Assembly (NCBI GenBank): GCA_019916065.1
Contig: CM034236.1
Span: 15,577,167 to 15,641,166 of the forward strand
DNA: 64,000 nt
DNA from: Vitellaria paradoxa
Taxonomy: Eukaryota > Streptophyta > Magnoliopsida > Ericales > Sapotaceae
Direction of reading: 5' to 3'
Of the stretch, positions 57,993 to 64,000 are shown piece after piece. Made by a program: the position numbers and the translations under genes. Within the stretch, counting starts at the first letter, position 1; the number at the start of each line of letters is the position of its first letter. The notes under the pieces are model-generated. The model did not search any database. It had not been told where the DNA came from and was given only the letters and a program-made list of their open reading frames with translations.

Positions 57993-58680
57993 GGGTTGAT
58001 TGGATGGTGCTAAAATTTTAGAGGAATAAGTTTTAGAAGGATATAAGATAAGAGGTGGTATTATTTTTAGAGGGTTGACTCACATTGATGTGATGTTTAT
58101 GGAGGGTGATAACTTTTGATTTGGTTTGGATGTTTTATAAATAAGAGGGGGTGAATAATAGAAAAAACAGTCAAATGACTCTTTTGCCCTTGTGGTGTCC
58201 CAAACTTGGTTACCCATTAAATTAAATATTAAATTGTAAAATCTACTCTATTTAATTATTTTTGGACAATTTGAAGTTATATTATTTATTTCATTGAAAA
58301 TTTAATTTTTTTTAAATTTATTTAAAATTTTTTTTAAATATGCACTTTTGAATGGTTGGTTATTATCCATTTTTTAATTATATTTATTTTGACTTGTTGG
58401 CCTATTTATTATTTTTTACTAGCATTATATTTATTTTGTTCAAGTTAACAATACTATTAACGAGGGTTAAAAACATAAAAACAAAGAGTTTAAAGGGTGA
58501 TAACTTTTAGTTTGAGTTGAGGGTGCTAAAAAATTATCCCCCAAGGAGGGAAAATGGAGAGAGCGGGAAAGCTAAAAGGGGAAAAGAGGGGGCAAATATT
58601 TGCCATCCAAACAATGGCAAAAGGTGGAACCCACGAGTATAATTTTTGGAGGGAAACTTTTCCTCCATCCAATCGAGCCC
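57993..58680 (+). mobile_element. Tourist-like (PIF/Harbinger) element, copy 2 of a tandem pair
   Basis: 688 bp, GGGTTGATTGGATGG to CATCCAATCGAGCCC, followed by TAA (58681-58683). It shares the central TAA with copy 1, giving TAA-element-TAA-element-TAA. Its right terminus (reverse complement GGGCTCGATTGGATG) is nearest to a perfect inverted terminus. The two copies differ by many substitutions and small indels, so the duplication is not recent. Confidence 0.85.
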
Positions 58681-58683
58681 TAA

Positions 58684-59145
58684 AGTTTTACACATTTCAA
58701 CTTCCCACGACAACTCACATGGGAGATTACAAGTGATTTACTGTTTATCTCTGCAATTTTATGATTAAATTGTGTCACTAAGATAAAAATGTGTAAAAAT
58801 TTATTTTTATTTATCTCTATTTTATAAAAATATTTTTTCTTTAATTATTTTTGACTTATAAAACACAAATTTAATTAAATTTAACAGATTCCATCAAATT
58901 TGTACTTTAAACTAAGTTATGAAAAGATTATGAATTATTTTTTAATATAAAAAGGGTTGTATTTTTTTTAAATTAAAATTCAAGAAGATAAAAGTGTAGT
59001 TACTTTTTAAATTATTTGGACCCTACTTATGAAGACTTTTTTTTTTTTTTTTGAAAGGTTACTTGGGAAGACTTACTGCTAGAAGAGTTGTGTAAATATT
59101 TTATAACTGCAGAGCATATTCGCTATTAGAAAGTTTTTGGCAGTT
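58684..59145. other. AT-rich spacer
   Basis: No gene or bounded element seen between the Tourist-like pair and the foldback; a T run at about 59038-59052. Confidence 0.6.
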
Positions 59146-60135
59146 AGATTTTTGTAAATGAAATTTAACGGCTGCCATTCATTTTTGTTTTGTTTTATTT
59201 TATTTTTTTTCACCCCCTCATCAATTTGATGCATGAAAGTCCACCCAAAACTAATCAATTTTTATGATGATGTCATCTCATGAAAAGAACAAAGAAAGTT
59301 AAAATAGGTAATTTTTTTTAATTTATTAGTACTAGAAGTTGTTGTGGTTTTTATTAAAATTTTATTTTAATTAAAATAAAATTATAAAAATTAATAAAAT
59401 TAATTCAAATAATGAATGATGAGTAGTTAAAGGTATTTAAGTAAATAATAATTAATTAAAGAGTATTTAAAAATAAAAAAATTATAAAAGTAATGAGTAA
59501 TTAAAAGATATTTATAGAAGACAAAAAAACAAAATAAGTAAAATTACTTAATTATATAATAATTATAAAATTTTATTTTTCAATACCATTAAAATTAAAA
59601 GCGAATATTCAAGATGATGGCTTTCTTCCTATAATACTATTAAATTCCTTATAACTACCTATAATTTTATGGTATGGACAAATAAAATTTTATTATTATT
59701 ATTACATAATTAAGTAATTTTACCTATTTTATTTTTTGCCTTTCATAAATATTCTTTAACTATTCATTATTTTATAATTTTTTATTTTTAAATACTCTTT
59801 AATTAATTATTATTTACTTAAATACTTTAACTACTTATTATTTGAATTAAATTTATTAATTTTTTATTATTTTATTTTAATTAAAATAAAATTTTAATAA
59901 AAATCACGTCATCTTCTGGTACTAATAAATTAAAAAATATTACCTATTTTAATTTTTTTTCCTTCATGAGATGTTTGTTGTTATCATAAAAATCGATTAG
60001 TTTTAGGTGGACTTACATGCATCGAATCGGTGAGAGAGTGAAAAAAAAAAAAAAAAAACAAAAAAAAAACAAAAAACGAAAAACAAAATGAATGAGAGCC
60101 GTTAGATTTCATTCACGAAAATTCAACGGTCAGAA
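59146..60135. repeat. 1 kb foldback: two arms of about 440 bp in inverted orientation
   Basis: The left arm (about 59146-59583) matches the reverse complement of the right arm (about 59681-60135) nearly from end to end. Shared stretches include AATGAAAT(T/C)TAACGGC, AAGTCCACC(C/T)AAAACTAATC, TTAATTTATTAGTAC, ATTAAAATTTTATTTTAATT and TAATAATTAATTAAAGAGTA. The spacer is about 100 bp. No coding capacity and no certain target duplication. A transcript across it would form a long hairpin. It may be a foldback or a Mutator-type long-terminal-inverted-repeat MITE. Confidence 0.85.
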
Positions 60136-61703
60136 GCTTGCATTGGACAGTAGTCCGGTACATTGTGCACCAGCAACACCCTCAACCCTATTAGAAGTGG
60201 ACGCACACGTGCGTGTTAGAGGAAAAAACACTTATTTAGTTTTTTTTTTATTTTATTTGAATTATTTATATTTTTATTAGTAAAAAAATTAAAATATTTA
60301 TCTCAAATAATAAATAGTGACTTTGAAATAAATAATAACTATTTTAAGAAGATAAATAAAAATAATGAAAAGTTGCATTTTGTGCGTAAAGAGAGAAATA
60401 CTTATTAATTTTTTTATTTTTTTATATTTTCTCTAAATTCGTAAAACAATTTGATTACTGATTAAGAAATTAAAATTTTTATCTTAAAGAATAAATAATG
60501 ACAATTAGGTAAGAATAGTTATTAATTAACGAGTATTTTGAAATGACAAATAAAAGTAGTGAAAAATTAAGTACTGTGTAAAGAAAGTAATAAAATATAA
60601 AAATAAAATTATTTAAATAACTTATATAATTTTAAAATTTATTTATACACCTGGTTACTAGTGATTAAATGGTTTTAATGGAAGAAATTAAAAAAAAATT
60701 CACCAAGTATTTGGCATCATCAATTTCTAAATTTCACCAAAACTGTAGTGTTTCTTTCTGTAACATTACAAACATATACTATTATAATAAGTAAATACTG
60801 ATATATGATAAATGATATTGATTTTTAATGTTTAATATTACTATCTTAATGTTGCGTAAATAATTTTTTAAATGATTAATTAAGTAATTTTATCCTTTTT
60901 TTTAATAATTTTATATCTGTTACGTAATAATTATCACACACAATGTACGAGCAGCGAATTTATTAATATTTTTACCACCATTATGCATTTTTGAACCTAA
61001 AATATGGTGAATTTTGAATTTACATGTAGCATTAGTTTTTAAAATTTGATGAGATACACAATTTCAACACTAACCACTTTTTCTCACTCCTAAATAAGGA
61101 AACATGCCGACATCCGCATTAGTAAAATTAGCTATGGTCGCACATGAAAGGCCAGTTTGGGAACATCCCAAAAAAATACTAATTTTTAATATTTTTTAAT
61201 TCTCTATAAATTTCTTCACCAAAATTTATCAAAAATACAAAAACATTACTACACAAAATCATAATTTTTCTCTAATTTCTCCAACTTTTTTCAAATTTAC
61301 TTTAACTTTTACTAAATATAAACTTTTATCAAAAGTGACACATGTTAAAACAACAAAAAGTTCGAATTATTTGGTTTACCAAACATAACCATTGTTAATA
61401 AGGATACAAATCGATGTACCCATATAAGAGTACTTTAAAGTATCTATTGCATCATTTAGTTCTGTTACGCGCATTGATAATTTTATACATAATTCTAATA
61501 ATAACATAATTTGTTATATTACTACTATTCAACAGAAAGGGAAAGGGAATGAGCAAGGGAAAGGGTACGTCCAACTTAGGAATAAAACAAAATAGAATAG
61601 CTAAAGTCGGAAAGATGGAAAAGACAAAAAGAAATAAGCAAAACAATCAGGTGGAGAGTATTGAAAGTTGCTCTACAAGGGGGAAGATAAGTATATATAT
61701 GGG
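60136..61703. other. AT-rich intergenic stretch
   Basis: No gene recognised; all open frames are short and AT-driven. The words AGGCCAGTTTGGGAACATCCC (in part) near 61150 and ACCAAACATAACC near 61379 could be the ends of a MITE, but they are not clearly inverted copies. Confidence 0.55.
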
Positions 61704-62601
61704 ATAGTTGGGAGTAATTTGAGCCCTTCAAAGTGCTGGCTGATGAACAGTAGGGATATAAAGGTTCTGGACCCTTAGATTAGCTTTAGTGGATTACACA
61801 TGGAAGGCCAAGATTTTTCGGTGGACAATCTCGATCATAGCGCTTTATTTGAATCAGATGAATGGCCACAGTTCTTCTCAACTGACAAGAGGATTGGTAG
61901 AGGTAGTAAATGCATTAATGCTAAGCGATGGAGTGGGGCAAGTGGGAAAGCAAGCACATGCCCGTGGAAAGGAGTCTCAGAAGCTTTTGGAAGCAAAGTC
62001 ACTCAACTGTGTAGGTCATGGAATGAGTAGAATGTTGGCTTAATTGCACTGAGCCCCAATTCTACTAATCAGCTAGTTGGTTGAAAGGATTAAGCTTAAC
62101 CCAACTAGAATTTAAATAAATATGTTGCAAGAATGGTTTACATCAAAGAGGACAATCGGAAGTAATCTAAGCCCTTCAAAGTGCTGGGAGATGAATGGTA
62201 CAGATATGGAGCCACTGGACCCTTAGATTAGCCTTATAGTGAATTACACGTGGAAGGCCAAGATTCTTTGGAGGATAATCTTGATTACAGCCCTTTATTT
62301 GAATTAGGTGAATAGCCATCGTTCTTCTTAATCGACAAAAAGGTTGATGGAGGCAGTAAATACATTAATGCTAAGCGGTGGAGTGGGGCAGGTGTGAAGG
62401 CAAGCACAGGTACGTGGAAAGGAGCCTCAAATGCTTTTGGAAGTAAAATGACTCAACTGGGTAGGTCATGGATCAAGCAAAAGGTTGGGTTAGTTACACT
62501 GAGCCCCAATTCTACTAATCAGTTGATTGGTTGAAAAGATCGGGCTCGGCCTAAATGGAATTTAAATAAATAGGCTGCAAGAGTAGCCCACATCAAAGAG
62601 G
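61704..62601. repeat. Direct tandem duplication, unit about 450 bp
   Basis: Unit 1 (61704-62151) and unit 2 (62152-62601) share, in order, GCCCTTCAAAGTGCTGG, GGACCCTTAGATTAGC, GGAAGGCCAAGATT, GCATTAATGCTAAGCG-like text, GGAGTGGGGCA, CACTGAGCCCCAATTCTAC and ACATCAAAGAGG. Open frames within unit 1 (61789-62043) are interrupted in unit 2, so it is unlikely to be coding. It may be an internal or LTR part of a retroelement. Confidence 0.85.
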
Positions 62602-62607
62602 CTTGAT

Positions 62608-64000
62608 ATAGAGATATGACCCAAGTGTTAGGGCTATCATAATTAGACTCCCAAGCTTATTCTAGAATTAGAATTTCTTCTATTAGATAGTTATAGAAGT
62701 AGTTAGTAAGAAATATATATATATATATATATATAAACTATGCTAATGTAATGTGTAATGACTCGCATTTGTTATTTGTTCTCAATGATATATTAGTGGA
62801 CTTGGTTGTTCAAGATTTGGATTGGGATTTTAGTACATATTCAATACTTAGCAAATTTGGTTAAGAAAACGGAGCACCCTGGGCGTATGCCCCTCTATGG
62901 TCGGGTGCCTAGATGGTGATTACATCATCTACTGCACATGGTCTTTTTGTTTTGAGTCAAGCACCATACACATGGTCTTTTCATTTTTAGTTGAGCGCTG
63001 TACCTAGTCTCTTCCTGATCCAAGTCCATGGATGTTGGAAAGAGATGTTTGCTGCCCTAGCTTGGGTTTGCCTGCCTTTAAACTTAAGCTATATGTTTGG
63101 TTAGGGAGCTGTAAACTAAGAACGAGTATCGAATCTATTAAGTCCCTCAACCACCCTCAACCAAAATCAAATTAACTCCATAGTTCTTCAATTAGAGTTG
63201 TTTTGAACACATTGGTGTGATTATTTGGGTCTGAGGATTAATAGATTAAGTGTACGGAGTTTCTAGCTTTTCTGAACTTTCCGACAACCTATTGTATTTG
63301 TTTTTTTTTTCTTTTGAATGTTTGAGGTAAGAATTAATGCATTCTGTTCACACATATGATATGTATAAGCTATGATGATGTTATTTATGTGTTTATTTTG
63401 GAATTTGGAAGGATATAATGTGATGTCGTGTAAGTCATATATATATATCTATATATATTCAAGGAAGATGATGAATAATAACCTATTTCTTTAATCCATG
63501 TTTGGTGAAATCGCAAATTGATTTTTTTGTTAAGTTCGTATATGCTTGATAATATTAACTTAGAAAAAGATTTCAAAAAATAATTTCAAAAAGTAATTTC
63601 TAGTTTTAAATTTTGAAAACAAACATTCAAAAAAAAAAAAAAAAAAAAAGATAGAGCAACTAAACATGGCCGCTGACTAAAACCAAGGCACACGGGCCAT
63701 GAGGCCGGGTGCACACCTTACCTGGGTGCCCGAACCCTCTTACCTATAACTAAAATTTTTTTCAGTTTCTTTAAATAAGGTATTTTTTTAAGATTCTTCA
63801 TATTGAAAATCTATAAAGATTTTTTTTAGTAACCAAATAAGGAAGAAGTAAATGATTTGGAATATGATCTGGAATGTTGTGAATAACGTTTATGATTTGA
63901 AATATGGTTTGATATGAGATGTGAGGTTGTTGTTGATTATGATAAATACTATGATGATGTATATCGTTGGTCTTAATATAGAAAATGTAAATGATAATAA
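62608..64000. other. Unassigned, partly LTR-like sequence to the window edge
   Basis: 62608-62830 has an LTR-like appearance (short AT microsatellite at 62710-62735, then ATGTAATGTGTAATGACTCG) following the 450 bp duplication, but no primer binding site or partner was found. From 63300 on it is AT-rich with an A run at about 63630-63650 and short ATATAT tracts near 63440. No gene seen. Confidence 0.45.

Noticed and set aside
61789..62043. 84-codon ORF in the 450 bp duplication
   Set aside because: The second unit breaks the corresponding frame, and nothing resembles a known protein.

Overview
This is plant nuclear DNA, strongly AT-rich and dominated by transposable elements. It is most likely from a eudicot: the SUVH2/9-type gene, the tau-class glutathione S-transferase fragment, the Au-like SINE, the Reina-like chromovirus and the En/Spm (CACTA) element all fit a flowering plant, but I cannot name the species. 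Only two convincing host genes are present. One is a four-exon gene for a small single-pass membrane protein (7342-15154, +), whose third intron is full of repeats. The other is an intronless SUVH2/SUVH9-like SRA-SET gene (39191-41215, -), a family that acts in RNA-directed DNA methylation.

Layout. 1-7100: a truncated LTR at the left edge, an LTR-like block (about 2030-3508), a hAT-like non-autonomous copy (3568), a decayed zf-BED/hAT transposase (5460-6616) and two small related MITEs in opposite orientation just upstream of the first host gene. 7342-15154: the membrane-protein gene; intron 3 holds an inverted-repeat element (11122-11793), an Au-like SINE and a local triplication. 15901-17426: a small minus-strand LTR element (TRIM type). 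19880-31816: a complete 11.9 kb CACTA transposon with TGA target duplications. It carries a captured tau-GST fragment, a dead TNPD-type transposase, an apparently intact second transposase-type gene (Ptta/En/Spm, Transposase_24-like), and a 2.6 kb tandem array of about 180 bp monomers arranged in a four-monomer higher-order repeat. 32230-39080: unassigned sequence, an 850 bp tandem duplication and a decayed minus-strand LTR element whose LTR ends 110 bp from the SUVH stop codon. 41216-49755: AT-rich sequence, a second hAT-like copy (45422-46031) and another LTR-like block. 49756-55643: a complete Reina-like chromovirus with 5 bp target duplications, decayed, with a third hAT-like copy inserted in gag. 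57290-58680: two Tourist-like elements in tandem sharing one TAA. 59146-60135: a 1 kb foldback. 61704-62601: a 450 bp tandem duplication. The rest is AT-rich sequence without recognisable genes.

The most interesting part is the CACTA element, which combines gene capture with a satellite-like array of nucleosome-length monomers in a clear ABCD higher-order pattern. The second theme is decay: most premature stops in the CACTA TNPD gene and in the chromovirus polyprotein fit single C-to-T or G-to-A changes, as expected from deamination of methylated cytosine. The element boundaries rest on termini and target duplications read directly from the sequence. Family names rest on recognised protein motifs and could not be checked by database search here.
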